A DNA stretch of 64,000 nt from Euclidia mi (lineage: Eukaryota > Arthropoda > Insecta > Lepidoptera > Erebidae), in the NCBI GenBank assembly GCA_944739405.2, contig OX123186.2, positions 92,731,034 through 92,795,033 on the forward strand, read 5' to 3'. Under the pieces are notes generated by a model. It was not told where the DNA came from. It did no database searches and was given only the letters and a program-made list of their open reading frames with translations. A program made the position numbers and the translations under genes. This document shows, in pieces, positions 1 to 11,028 of this stretch. Position 1 is the first letter of the stretch. The number at the start of each line of letters is the position of its first letter.

Positions 1-269
1 TAGGTATGAAGGTAAATTAAGTGAATTGCTAAAGGTTTCCGTCTTTAAATGTTATTTGTATATTTGGTTTATCGATGTCTGTCACATGTCATCAATCATG
101 CACTGCTGTTTTAAGTACAGTGTTAGATCAGTCTATTTTAATACATTTTCATTGTATGTTTACTTAAGTTCAATTTTATTCTCAAGTTCATTTCATTTAT
201 TTTTTAATTTCGTTTCCTATAAATTAGTATCATCTTTATATTTCGCAAAGATATAGAATAATATTTAGG

Positions 270-560
270 TTTTTGCAGTTACTTAGTAACCGTACAGACT
301 TCACCTAGTTTAGGATCAAATGGCTTAAGATCCTTTTCAACACCTGGCCAATGTAGTAGCAAAAATATCTAATATGTATCCGTCTGAACATTATGGAGAA
401 CTCTCAGACATGCAGGTTTCCTCGAGATGTTTTCCTTCGCCGTTTAACAAGCGATAATTAACAATGTATTACGCACTTAACTTCGAAAAGTCATTTGGTG
501 CGTGCCGTGGATTCGAACCCAGACCCTCTACGTAGCAGTCTGACGGTCTCTCCATTTGAC
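270..560 (-). repeat. SINE-like retroposon remnant (tRNA-like B box on the - strand)
   Basis: The reverse complement carries a B-box-like GGGTTCGAATCC near 505-520. The stretch around 400-440 resembles a short sequence I associate with many lepidopteran retroposons. The ends are not defined and no target duplication was found, so this is a remnant call. Positions 1-269 show only AT-rich sequence with no supported gene. Confidence 0.4.
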
Positions 561-643
561 TATCGCTGTTTCATACCTTATACTGTTTTAAATATATTAT
601 TTTGTTACTTTCAATTTTATTTATTCAATTTAATATACCTACT

Positions 644-1083
644 GGGTGTAAGACACAGTGTACCGAAAACTGATACCAGTCTGTAATTGACCCTTGGCGG
701 TCGAATTTTCGGGAAAAAATCTAAGAACTCGACAATGTTCCAAAAAATTGCGATGTGAATAGGAACACACAAACTCGCACTATCAGCTGTTACGGGCCGC
801 CCTACAGCGGCGGGTGGTAGTGGCAGTGATTACGATGTACTGGTGCACTTACCGCGCGCCGCGGTCGATATCACGTCAGAGTAAACGCACCATGTACATG
901 TTTAATTTTTACAAAATATTAATGCGGGTTGACTATAGTTACTATTTTATTACATTATATGACAAAAAATGCTAAAGAATTGGAAAATTAATGAAAATTT
1001 TCCAGAAAATTCGACCGCCAGTGGCCTCAGTATCATGTACAGAATCACTGGTATCGGTTTTCGGTACACCGTTCTTTACACCC
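644..1083. mobile_element. MITE with long terminal inverted repeats
   Basis: The left end reads GGGTGTAA, then GTGTACCGAAAAC, then GATACCAGT. The right end read backwards gives the same order with few changes, and both arms also share the motif GCGGTCGAATTTTC further in. The arms flank a GC-rich core at about 790-895. There is no coding capacity, so this is a non-autonomous DNA transposon. No clean target duplication could be assigned. It ends about 80 bp upstream of exon E1 and lies in the intron before it. Confidence 0.75.
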
Positions 1084-1162
1084 CGTATAGGTTTTACATA
1101 ATAAACAGTTCTTATGATCAGTAGAAGAGTCTAGCGTTTTCTAACAAATATATTTTTTTCAG

Positions 1163-1377
1163 CTCATTTTGTTACATCTGTCAAGGGAAAGCCGCTTATA
1201 CGGTATAACGGATATTCGTATCACGCTACTCGGTCAAAAACGAACAAAATGCGCTGGAGATGTTCCACTCACAACCCTCGAGGCTGCCGAGCATACATCA
1301 TCACCGTCGATGACGAAATCATCGCATCAGATCATCAGCACAACCATTCACCGCCTCTAAAACATGTATTCATCTAG
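1163..1377 (+). CDS. mod(mdg4): E1: mod(mdg4)-type alternative 3' exon, FLYWCH zinc finger
   Basis: This terminal exon encodes about 71 residues that would form the isoform-specific C-terminus of a nuclear BTB protein. In known mod(mdg4) products this part mediates isoform-specific protein or chromatin contacts. The acceptor is TATTTTTTTCAG ending at 1162. The exon opens in phase 1 (two bases, then the CAT codon). The domain runs HFVTSVKGKPLIRYNGYSYH, then MRWRCSTH, with zinc ligands spaced C-x7-C-x17-H-x-H (HNH). The stop is TAG at 1375-1377, and AATAAA follows at 1623-1628. No in-frame Met precedes the domain, as expected for a spliced exon. It resembles E3, E4 and E5 most. The assignment to mod(mdg4) rather than another FLYWCH locus is inference from the array. 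Confidence 0.88.
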
Positions 1378-2630
1378 GCCACAAAATGACGTCAAAATGG
1401 AAATTAATTACTTAAAGATTCTTCATTTAAGTACATGAACTGCCACGTTTGCAATGCAATAGATAGAACTATGAGAAAGAACGGGCAAAAAAACTCATGG
1501 CCACTCTTTTCAATCGCCAATATAATGATCATAAATTCTATTTTTGTAAGGAGCTGCAGCTGATTCACATTGTATGTTATGTACTAGTGTAAATTTAATA
1601 ACTATGGATATTATACTCAAGCAATAAATTGTACGTCTGTCGTTCACAGTATTGCCAGAGAACAAAAAAATCTTCTTCGTATATTTGATCTGAACTCTGG
1701 TGAAAATATTAGTGACGAAAAAATAATACTCCCAGTTGCTAGTCTTTATTGCTTGGGTGTAATTTTTTAACTTCAAATATCAAATAGGACCAATTAAATG
1801 AACAAATTGTTGTTTTCTTACTGGGTGTTGTTTGTTACTTTAAATTAATTCGATGCTTATAGAAAGTAATTATTGTGCGTAAGTTGTATTACGTTTGGAC
1901 AACAAATTACCAGTATGTCTATTAAATTCAGCTGCGATATCTACTGTATCTGTTGTAAAACCAAAAATATATAGTTTTTTAATTCCGAAAGAAGAATTCT
2001 TATTACTTTTATTCTACATCGTGACAAGAGCAATATAATTACGACGATCTGATTCCATCGTAATTTTTGCAAGTGGCGTTTTATGATGCACTATGGCTTC
2101 GTTTCCGTATATTATTACTTCGGTGATTTTTATATTTGCTTACTGATGACTTGCTTTAAATAAAATCGAGTGTATAATATTACAAATTTCGTTTCTTCTT
2201 TTTTCAAAAACATTATCAGTCATACATCCATAAATCTTGTTGTGTTTACCTGCTATAAACAAAACTTATTTTCTTTTCACTTACGTCCGTTTTTAACAAC
2301 TAAAACAATTTTGCGATTCTGCCTATAACACATTATTCATATTGCAATCAACGAATAACACCCAAAATCACTCGTAGTACTACTCCAAGTAAAATGTATG
2401 AACGTACATGGTGAAATTACATGGGTACTTTACTAGAAAAGAAAATCTTCGAAAAGTGAGTAGTGAGGCTTTATAGGTAAGAACTTCTTGGACTCCTGAC
2501 TGTACTATTGACGAATTATGAATATTATCGATTTTTATTCTAATACCATGTCGAATTTAATGCTCATAAGAACTGCTGTACAAGTACTCTCTTTATTTGT
2601 ATGCACAATATAAAAATATTTTTTACCACT
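1378..2630. other. Intergenic/intronic, no gene seen
   Basis: AT-rich sequence with a poly(A) signal for E1 at 1623-1628. Short open frames here have no recognisable domain. No inverted repeat or tRNA-like element stood out. Confidence 0.5.
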
Positions 2631-2639
2631 ATCACCAAT

Positions 2640-2861
2640 TTCAGAAGGTTTCCATCACCACTTTTCGGTGCATCTAATCAAAGGGAACTGACAAACGAAC
2701 TAAAAGAAAGAGATGTACGGGTTGCTATCAGAAGTTGATTGCAGAAGATAATTGTTCTGATGTTGCCCGAAGAAAAACGGCAAAGGTGAACCAAGAATGT
2801 AAAACTTGTAGAAGAAGTTTTTGTCTCAACTCTTTTGAAGAGTATCACAAATAAATTTGAA
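2640..2861 (+). pseudogene. piggyBac-like transposase C-terminal Cys-rich fragment
   Basis: One frame reads RKRCTGC, then after about 26 residues CKTCRRSFCLNSFEEYH. This is the spacing and character of the cysteine-rich RING-like domain that closes piggyBac-family transposases (basic residues, CxxC, RRK, CxxC, C, then H). Only the last 60 or so residues can be followed; upstream sequence is out of frame and no catalytic DDD region is visible. A 3' remnant of a dead piggyBac element is the best reading. Another CxxC-type zinc-binding fragment is possible. It lies about 160 bp before exon E2. Confidence 0.5.
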
Positions 2862-3021
2862 ATATAAGATATAAATTCTTGTACAAATTGTGGTCTTATT
2901 TCTGTCGGTGATTTCTCTAGTACAAAAACAGAAAAAATATCTGAATTATGGTGATGGTTAAGGTTATTGCGGGATAATTTTAATAATCTTCTAAGTTTAT
3001 TACAGCAACTTTTTCTTTCAG

Positions 3022-3269
3022 TGGAATTTGTATACTCTCAAATAGGAAAATTACTTCTCCGGATAAACGGATACACTTACAGGTCATCACGTAGTCCACC
3101 TGCAAATGATAAAATAAGATGGCGATGCTCGACGCCCAATCCAATTGGTTGTAGAGTCCAGTTCGTTGTGACTGTAGATGAAAATGTTCTCGCAATAAAT
3201 GATGATCATATAAATAACCTTGTCGTAACAGGGTTAGCTCAGCCTAAATACAAGCATAATAAAAATTAA
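3022..3269 (+). CDS. mod(mdg4): E2: mod(mdg4)-type 3' exon, FLYWCH finger with altered last ligand
   Basis: The acceptor TTTTTCTTTCAG ends at 3021 and the exon opens in phase 1 (TG, then GAA TTT). It encodes about 82 residues: an EFVYSQIGKLLLRINGYTYR start, IRWRCSTPNPIGC, and a C-terminal tail after the finger. The C-x7-C pair is intact, but the usual H-x-H is H-I-N, so the second histidine is replaced, and the loop between Cys2 and His is one residue longer (18). The stop is at 3267-3269 and AATAAA follows at 3330-3335. The open frame and good acceptor argue that it is still used, perhaps with weakened zinc binding. The His loss could equally mark early decay. Confidence 0.8.
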
Positions 3270-3415
3270 AATATTATTGATAAATATTATTAATACTAAC
3301 TTCACACGCTTTTAATGAAAAGAGAAGCTAATAAAGGGACATTGCTTTTATTTGCCCACGTAATTTTAATTGTTTGTTGCATACTAACAAAAGAACAAAA
3401 TTAATTTCCAGGATA

Positions 3416-3625
3416 TTCATCATCATCACCATCAGCCTTGATCAATCCACTGCTGGACTAGGCCTCTTCTTGGAAAGAGGAATTGGCCTACTATACCACG
3501 CTGGCCAAACGGGTTGGTATAGGGTTTGTATCAAGTTTTCCTTCTCTTACAGTGCTGTTCTCTGCATAATATGCTCCCTTTCCCATTCCGTATTCTTAAT
3601 CCGTCACCACACGGACTTTTCTTAA
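3416..3625 (-). mobile_element. RTE-like LINE 3' fragment
   Basis: It begins with a (CATCAT)n run followed by CAGCCTTGATCAATCCACTG and GGACTAGGCC. That is the reverse complement of a retroposon 3' end ending in (GATGAT)n. The same sequence family occurs at 29420-29643 (opposite orientation) and 50724-50930, where target duplications define the ends. Only about 200 bp is present, a strongly 5'-truncated copy. Confidence 0.65.
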
Positions 3626-5080
3626 TAACTTAATAACAATCAACTGCACTAATAAATACTTATTAATAGATTTTACTGTTTTTTCTCAAAACGGATTGTT
3701 TTAGTGACTTTTTCTGCAAAACTTGTATTTCTATGAACGTTGTTAAGGCGCTGTTATACCTCAGAAGCCGTGAAACACCTAATTTTTCGTCGCGCATCTA
3801 GCCATAACGGTACATATTACAAACTAGCAAAAATTAGAGCTTAAAGTCAAAAGTCTGAACAAAAGACTTTTGAAAGAATTTTTCATGTACGTAAAATAGA
3901 ATCACGGTAAAAAAATCACAAAATCGTGGCAGAAAATAATCTTTCGTCTCACTGTTTGCAATATTTTGATCGTAAGCTGTCATATTTTTTTTGATAATAT
4001 TGTAGGAAATCTAATGAACTAAAGAATTACCCTATTTATTTTCATATTATACGTGTATATTTTGTAAAATTAAATAAAATCTGCCAAACGTCTATGATTT
4101 TGACGCTCGGTAGATCCCATCAATATCAAACGCTTCAGCAATTTAAACCTTATTAGCATAAGCGGTGTACTGAGTGTCAGTTGCTAGTTTACGACCCGCC
4201 CAGACCTCATCATTCGGCTATGAGCCCTATGAGAGATAGGTCATGTCGCTTGCGTCTCCGCTGCACGAAATTTTACGTAAACCTGTTTGTTATTATAATA
4301 CGCCGATTTGAGTTCGTAATTTCAAGTTTTATGTTATAGACTGAATACTTTGAATCAAATAGGCTTTTCATGTAACTATGGGCACATATAATTAGGACCT
4401 AAGTTTATACTCTTGTTGCGTTTAATGTGTTATTGTTTCTGTTCCTATAAATATATAATTAGAAGAATAAAATATGGACAATTAGAGAAATGAACTTCTA
4501 CGAAGGATTTGTACAAGAAAGCGTCGTAATAAAATAGAAATTCATCCATGGCCAAGTGATTATGAAATATGTAACATTTTTACACAAATTATTTTCATAA
4601 GAGTCTTTTATGACTAACTATGTTACTTATATATTATCGATTATGCATAATATAATTATATAAATTATTCTCACAATACATAGCTGCCACAGTTTTCAAT
4701 TTTTGAAAGAGTAATAACATAAAATCGAATCATTTTATGTACCTATATTTCAAATTCATTAGCTTGTCAGAGCGCCTGGAGCGCTAAGATGCCGCCACGG
4801 CGAACAATAATGATGACAGCGCTAATATGGCGCTCCGCAATCCGCACACGAGCGGTAACGAATGTTGTATTATTGTGTTTTGAACATAAACCTTTTTAGG
4901 TACATCGAGTAAAACTTTGATTATTCATAAACTATTAGGTATGTCTCAGTACATCTAATATCTTTTTAATTTCTAAAATCAATCATTTATAAGTAAGAAG
5001 GTGACTTCTCTGTTTGCTATAACACAAGATATAGTATTTTTTTAATAATAAAGTACGTAACTAATTATCATTATTGTAAT
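3626..5080. other. No gene seen; AT-rich with a GC-richer patch
   Basis: No supported coding region. Around 4770-4845 a GC-richer patch contains inverted GAGCGCC/GGCGCTC and AGCGCT motifs and may be the core of a degraded MITE. The rest is AT-rich and featureless to the eye. Confidence 0.4.
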
Positions 5081-5089
5081 TACAGTGAA

Positions 5090-6051
5090 GTTAAAGATAA
5101 CAGTTCTGCAACGTCTTACACACATTTGACTTCAGTCATTCCTAACACGATCTGTTCAAGAGCTAGCCAAGAAATGCCAAACAATTTTTTTAACAAATTT
5201 GACTCAAATTCCGTAGTGATAAGCAAAAATTATAAGAGGGATAGCAGTGACTGGTTCGAATTGCGTAAGAATATGTTGACAGATTGAAATTTGTGTATAG
5301 TGGTAAAAAGAAGAGATAAAAGCAGTAAAGCCAACTTAGTAAAAAATATTTTGTACAAATAAAATATTTGCAATGTAAAATCAGTTGCGCATGGAATCTA
5401 AAATGAACAACTGGCTTTGCAACAACTGGCAAAGCAAGAAAATGTAACAATCGAGCCTTGTGGATTATTCGATTATTGGTGCCACGCCAGATGGATTAAT
5501 AGGTCCAAACACGATTGTGGAAATTTAATGTTCTAAAGTTGCCTATAAGAATGGCCTGGAGAATAGTATAAGAGCAAATAAAATACAAATATGGAAACAT
5601 GATAAAAAAGTGAACTGACTAGTCTAATCAAATATTGTAATTGTTATTACCAAATTCAGGGGCAACGCCACGTTACACGCAAACAAAAGTGTTTATTTGC
5701 TGTGTGGAGTGGCGAAAGTATACCACTAAAAATAGAAATTATAGAAAGAGATGATGTTTTCTGGGAGAAGCTTGTGGCGTTTTATATGAATTGGCAGTTG
5801 CCTGAAATTGTTGATTCTCGTCAAGCTCAAGGGATGGCATTGCGAGATCACGGAGAGGAAATGTTTCATCAGTGCTTGAAATTTCTACAATACCAAGCCG
5901 TAAAAGGAAAGTAAATGAAACTGTGCCTCGTGAACAACAGCAAATAATAAGTATTGAAGCCTTATCACCTCACACACTGCCTTTAACATTCGATGAGAAT
6001 AAAGAAAACCTGCCGGGTTGTAGCAGACAGCTAACTTTTGATGACCTGTAA
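5090..6051 (+). pseudogene. YqaJ-type exonuclease (viral-recombinase-like) pseudogene
   Basis: Fragments in successive frames match the layout of the YqaJ/lambda-exonuclease-like nuclease family. A DWFELR motif lies near 5255. ATPDGLI (the catalytic Asp region) lies near 5490, and a broken VEI follows near 5520. A GQRHVTRKQK-type segment near 5665-5690 leads into the open stretch 5702-5914 (FWEKLVAFYMNWQLPEIVD). An acidic and Gln-containing tail ends at 6051, followed by AATAAA-like signals. Several frameshifts and stops separate the pieces, so no intact enzyme is encoded. In insects such genes occur as dispersed, mobile-element- or virus-derived copies; which applies here cannot be told. The left edge is approximate. 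Confidence 0.6.
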
Positions 6052-6179
6052 ACTCTGTATTTCGTTAATAAATTATAAATGAATATAAATAAATATCTTT
6101 TAATATTTATTTTCTCTGAAACAACACATATTTGAAGCGAAAAAATTTTTTTATATTTTTCCATACAAACATGTATGTT

Positions 6180-7250
6180 TCATCTATTTTGAAAAATAAT
6201 AATGGGTTGGGTTTTGAAACGAGTCGCCTGAATTTGAGGGTATTGGTAGTGTAGGGGGCTTAAGGTAGTTCGTTTTAATCCCCTAAAAGTAATTTTGGTT
6301 GCCGGAGTTGCGTCTAAATATTATGAAGCAATTTCCAAAATTTCATAAATACTTCGGCAATTATGCAAAACGGAACATAGTTTTTATACTTTAGTACAGT
6401 TTTACAAATGTATTTTTTAGGTTTTATGTGAAAAACGTGAAACGAAACGCAAAACTGCCATCGTGGAATGATCATATTGACAGTAATGTCAAATTTGTGC
6501 GTCATTGCTTTCGAGTGCCTTGGGTTAGGTGCGACTGTAATAAGTTAAAAAATAGGTTATGTTAGGTTCTCTTTTGACCCTTAATCCGAAAATAGGAGCC
6601 CTTCGCAGGGCTCCGACAACCTTAGTTTATTAAAATAGTGTGATGAATGTGGAAGTTGGCAGTGCCATACACACCGATGTTTGGAGATTTTTTTTTTCAG
6701 AGGAAACCAAGTATTTCCGGCAAGTGAAAATGGTGAGGGGGGTTTCAAGACCTCCCCTGCTCCCTCTCCAATGACTCACAACCCCTAAAAACGGTGACGT
6801 ATTTCGAAACCTTTGCCATAATAATTATACCTATAATAACAATAAACATCCATAAATAAATAAAAGAAATGAACTTTTACTAAACTTCAATTATCTCGTA
6901 ACTCACTTTAGTTGAGATACGGCTTTTGCACTTAGTAGAGCAGTATTGTGTTTTGTAGGGTACCGTAGCCAAAAATTGTAAAAACGGAACCCTTATAGAT
7001 TCACAATGTCTGTCTGTCCGTCCGCCCGTATGTCACAGCCAATTTATTGCAAAACAGATTTGAAAACTGGCAGGAATGGAATTAGATGTAGGTATTCTAT
7101 GAACTGCTTCCCTATTTTTATACAAAAACAAAACAAACATAATAATGGCCTCTCCATACATGGAACTGACTTAATTATTTTTATCATCTTACGGCACGTA
7201 GGTATTTACCTACTTTCGTCAACATTTAATACCTATAACGTCTAATGTAA
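6180..7250. repeat. Diverged interspersed-repeat remnants
   Basis: No gene is supported. The stretch contains AGGTTATGTTAGGTT near 6556 and a short GC hairpin (GAGCCCTTCGCAGGGCTC, near 6597). A segment near 6955-7080 has (TGTC)n TGTCCGTCCGCCCGTATGTCACAG, which looks like an interspersed-repeat remnant common in Lepidoptera. Ends cannot be placed. Confidence 0.35.
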
Positions 7251-8223
7251 ACCAGTTTTGCTCATGGCTGCACTGAGAACAAAAATTGCGCTATGCCTAT
7301 ATTGTACAAACAGATTGATGTATGTAATATAAATTTTAATATCAGTATCTCAATTCAATATGCTAAAACGTTTTGCTTGTGATTTTGAAATATTGGAATA
7401 CGGATGTCGCCAGAATACGGTCGCACGCGACGAGAATGAAGGGGGGCGCCCCGCAGTAGACGGAGCTAAGCTCCCTTCACCTCCCCTGCTTCACCCCCTC
7501 ATTTACCAAAACAGTCGCTTAGGACAGCGCCTTAATTGTTCGTAATTTGGAATTAACAGCATTTTAATTCCTAACTAGTTAAATATTGACTATCGTATTT
7601 CAGTTTAAATGTATTTGCAAGTTTTGTTACTTAATGACTGGACACATATTTATTACGGTTGTCAAATAAAATATTTATTAATCATTTCGATTTTTGTTTC
7701 ATATTCTAAGTCATGTCTCTTGTCACACGCCTAGATTCTGGAAGAGATTATATTTTCCTGAATGCAATAAATACGTAACATTTGCAGTAATTATTCTGGC
7801 AATATATAGCTCTTTAAGGATTTTGGTCAAATAACTGAAGATAAAGTTTATAACAACTTGTTAGAGGAAACAGCCGGTTTACATGTGTTTACTAGGTGCA
7901 GCAGACTGAAATGAGAAAAATGATCTACTAAAACATCTAGAGCTTGTCAAAAGAATTAACTATGAGGTTCAAATTATCTATTCACCGAGGAAGCAGTAAA
8001 TTCGGATGACATGTATAAATATATTTTATATATGTATATATAAACACGGTTGATATATATATATACATTGAAGAAGTTATTTTGGAGCCATGCAATAAGG
8101 TAAATAATGACGATAAAGGAAAATATGGTTAGAGGTTAAGTTATTTACGAAACTGATACTTATTTAAAAAAAAACTCATGTTTACCTTCGATTTAAACTA
8201 TTTTACGAACATATTTCTTCCAG
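7251..8223. other. No gene seen; intron before E3
   Basis: AT-rich with a small C-rich patch at 7440-7500 and a short TA-rich microsatellite around 8020-8070. No recognisable protein domain in any frame. The last bases form the acceptor of exon E3. Confidence 0.45.
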
Positions 8224-8429
8224 CGCATTTCATTATATCGCACAGAGGCAAGCGTCTGATCAAGTTCAACGGGTACACATATCATTCCACGCCGCCAAAG
8301 ACCAACAAAGTACGATGGAGATGTTCTACCCACAACGCACATGGATGCAAGGCATTCATCATAACGGTTAATGAGCAAATCTTACTGTTGGATGATAAAC
8401 ATATCCATCCACCGAAAATATTTGCTTAA
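8224..8429 (+). CDS. mod(mdg4): E3: mod(mdg4)-type 3' exon, FLYWCH zinc finger
   Basis: The acceptor TATTTCTTCCAG ends at 8223, followed by a phase-1 start (CG, then CAT TTC). About 68 residues: HFIISHRGKRLIKFNGYTYH, VRWRCSTHNAHGC, then a final HIHPPK. Ligand spacing is C-x7-C-x17-H-x-H, complete. The stop is TAA at 8427-8429, only seven codons after the last His, so this isoform has almost no tail. It belongs to the same subgroup as E1, E4 and E5 (RWRCSTH and IITV signatures). Nothing suggests inactivation. Confidence 0.88.
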
Positions 8430-8970
8430 AACTCAAACGCGTGATCCTTAGAAGACTAACACATGTCTGACAAATTTTGTATGGAGCTTATGTCAAACAT
8501 ATATCTCTAGTTGCCAAATCCGTCGAAAGATAAAATATTGGGAACGTTGGTAAAGGAAATTAGTGGTTGGCAGCATGAACTCCCAGTGAAACAAAACTAA
8601 AATACAGACATTAATACGAAAACTAAATTTTACGCATAACAATTTTCAAATAATATATAAATCGATGCATGCAAAACATCGATACATGACATTTTAGTAC
8701 CATCACATGAAAAATAATTAACATACCTTAATCACATAATATCCTCTATCGCTACAATGGCATTATGACAGGGCCGAACGCTTCAAGAAATTCCGCCAGT
8801 TTCTTTTAAAACAGTAGTGAGAGTCAGTCAGTCGTAGAGCTTTCTTCACTGAAGTAGTCCAGACAACTACCGCTCTTAGACTATGTATTAACGAAATGTG
8901 GTTGAAAATCCGGAGATTATGATTACGCGTCCGTCGCATGCATCAGTATGTATCTTATAATTTTATTGCT
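8430..8970. other. No gene seen
   Basis: AT-rich sequence after E3 with no poly(A) signal close by and no domain-bearing frame. It leads into an interspersed repeat at 8971. Confidence 0.4.
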
Positions 8971-9212
8971 ACACTAGATGAACCTGCGGTTACACCCGTG
9001 TTATTTAAGGGTACTGCCAGCTCCACTCCCGTGGCGCATAGCTTGATGTTATGTAGCTTATACCCTTCCTCGATAATCGGGCTATCTAACACTGAAGCAT
9101 TTTTTAAAGTTGTACCAGTAGTTCCTGAGATTAGCGTGATCGAGCAAACGATAAAGAAACAAACATACTCTTTAGCTTTATATATTTGTATTAGATTAGA
9201 TATACATTGTAG
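8971..9212 (-). repeat. Interspersed repeat, copy 1 (GTTTGTTTG...ACGCTAATCTC family)
   Basis: Its reverse complement matches the sequence at 14075-14275 along most of its length: a GTTTGTTT start, CGCTAATCTCAGGAACTACT, a TAGCCC region, CTATAGGCTATATAACAT-like text, then AACACGGGTGTAACCGC. A third, more diverged copy starts near 34132. The family is dispersed and non-coding. Its class (Helitron- or LINE-derived) is unknown to me. Confidence 0.65.
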
Positions 9213-9233
9213 ATATTGAAACATTTGCTAACT

Positions 9234-9359
9234 AAGGGCCGGCACATATATATTTTGGACTGTTTCAAATACTGATTTGTACTGACAATGTCGGTAGTAG
9301 TTTGACAGTGAAAAATGCTCTCCGCTGCACTTCGCCATATCATGTGCGCCGGCCTTTAA
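9234..9359. mobile_element. Small MITE with TAAGGGCCGGC ends
   Basis: The left end AAGGGCCGGCACATA and the right end TGTGCGCCGGCCTTTAA are inverted repeats of each other, enclosing about 100 bp. The right part (TGTCGGTAGTAGTTTGACAGTG then GCTCTCCGCTGC) recurs at 13085-13149. Non-coding. Confidence 0.65.
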
Positions 9360-9810
9360 GCTTTTCTACTAGCGGGACAATGCGTCATTATATTGTAACG
9401 TGATTATTTATAAATTATTTTTTAATTAGATCTATACTATTCATTAATTTATATGCTGTATATTGGTATTGACTTGTGGACAGAATTATATCAATAAAAG
9501 GGATTATACCTACCTTTATGTTCATGTATTTTATTTGAACAGCTCTGATGGTGGTTAGAAATATGACTTAAGCTTTTTACTTTAACAGTATACTCGCGTT
9601 TCCTGTGTCATTGCCCGATACATGAGCGCAGCCTAGCAATAAAATACTGCACAGCTCAACTCGATCCTATTTCTCATTAGTGGGATGTTTAAGTACAACG
9701 TGCATAATAATCTGCGGTAAGCCATAGTTCACGACTTAGGTAAAAATCTAGCCTTCATAATACTTTCATATTATATTATTTATTGATAATATTTATCTTT
9801 GTTCTTACAG

Positions 9811-10022
9811 CGGAATTCGTGATATCTCGAAAAGGAAAACGTATACGACTCAAAGGATATATGTATTATGCTGTGCCATCGAAGTCAACTAAAATAAGAT
9901 GGAAATGTTCCACTCACATTACACACAGTTGCAGAGCGTTCATCATTACTGTTAATGACCAAATTTTTATCGTAGATGATAGACATCCGCATCCACCAAA
10001 TCCATTTCAACGGACTCAGTAA
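9811..10022 (+). CDS. mod(mdg4): E4: mod(mdg4)-type 3' exon, FLYWCH zinc finger
   Basis: The acceptor TTTGTTCTTACAG ends at 9810, with a phase-1 start (CG, then GAA TTC). About 70 residues: EFVISRKGKRIRLKGYMYYA, IRWKCSTHITHSC, then RHPHPPN. Ligands are complete at C-x7-C-x17-H-x-H (HPH). The Gly usually found just before Cys2 is Ser here. The stop is TAA at 10020-10022, eight codons after the last ligand. Same subgroup as E1, E3 and E5. No damage seen. Confidence 0.88.
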
Positions 10023-11028
10023 AAATGCCTTCTGCCACGTCAGTGCGTATATGTCGATGCTTCTGCCCTTATAATCTCTGACTTTATACTACAAAAAGGT
10101 TATTCAATGGTAGTATTACAGTGTTCTATGTTACCCATCCACCAAACTCTTCTTGACGTACTCAGCCCTTAGAATGCCCTCTGCCTATAATCTCTGACCG
10201 TGTACTACAAATAAGTTTGATTAGTGGTAAAAAAGTCGCGAAGGTTATATTATCATAGACTGTTACGCTTAATGCGACAGCTTCAATAATTTTAGCATAA
10301 GCTGCTACTTAACGGACAGAATTTATGATGTTTTACCAGTCGGACACGTATACATTATTAAAAATTACATGTTATATTGATAACTATATGAAATTTAAGG
10401 ATTTACCACGGAAAACAACACAGAAGTTGGCAATTTTTCTTTGATGTAGATGCAGCTTTAAATATAATACAAACAACATTTTACATAATCTTTACGCACC
10501 TTTATGATTCTAGTGAAGTATTTACTAATGTGTAACTTATAACTGCGCTGTTAAATTCGGCAAGTATTACGAAATTTATTATTGTTGTAGTCACTAGTTT
10601 TATATTTTGCATGTAGGTGTGTCTTTAACGGACTTTTCTTCTGATTGTCTCCATTATATAAATACATCTATTACATACGAGTAAACCTCAATTTGTCTTT
10701 TATTTTTGTCAATTCGAACAAGGACCTCACTACAACAGCAATTGGAGGTTTTACATGACATTTTTGGCTAATCAAGATATAGTATGAAATACCGGTGATA
10801 TTCAATCATCGCAGTCCATTGCTAGACAAAGCTCTCCCTTAAATGGCGTTGTCATAACATACGTGAGTCAATACGAGGATTTTTGGCTAAAAGTTGCCAC
10901 CGTCAAATAGGGTTTGATATAGACATGAAACCTAAAGATGTAACCGGTTTCCTTCGTGTATTCCCTTAATCGCTTCTTTCATCAACTTTGAATTGTAATG
11001 GGGTAGTAACACTTTGCATTCTTAATCC
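10023..11028. other. No gene seen; retroposon scraps
   Basis: Mostly AT-rich. Near 10805 the text ATCGCAGTCCATTGCTAGAC is a decayed copy of the RTE-like 3' end seen at 11040. No other supported feature. Confidence 0.45.

Noticed and set aside
495..686. 63-codon open frame near the left end
   Set aside because: It overlaps a tRNA-like retroposon remnant and the left inverted repeat of a MITE.
5190..5450. 86-codon - strand open frame
   Set aside because: Antisense shadow of the nuclease pseudogene; no domain.
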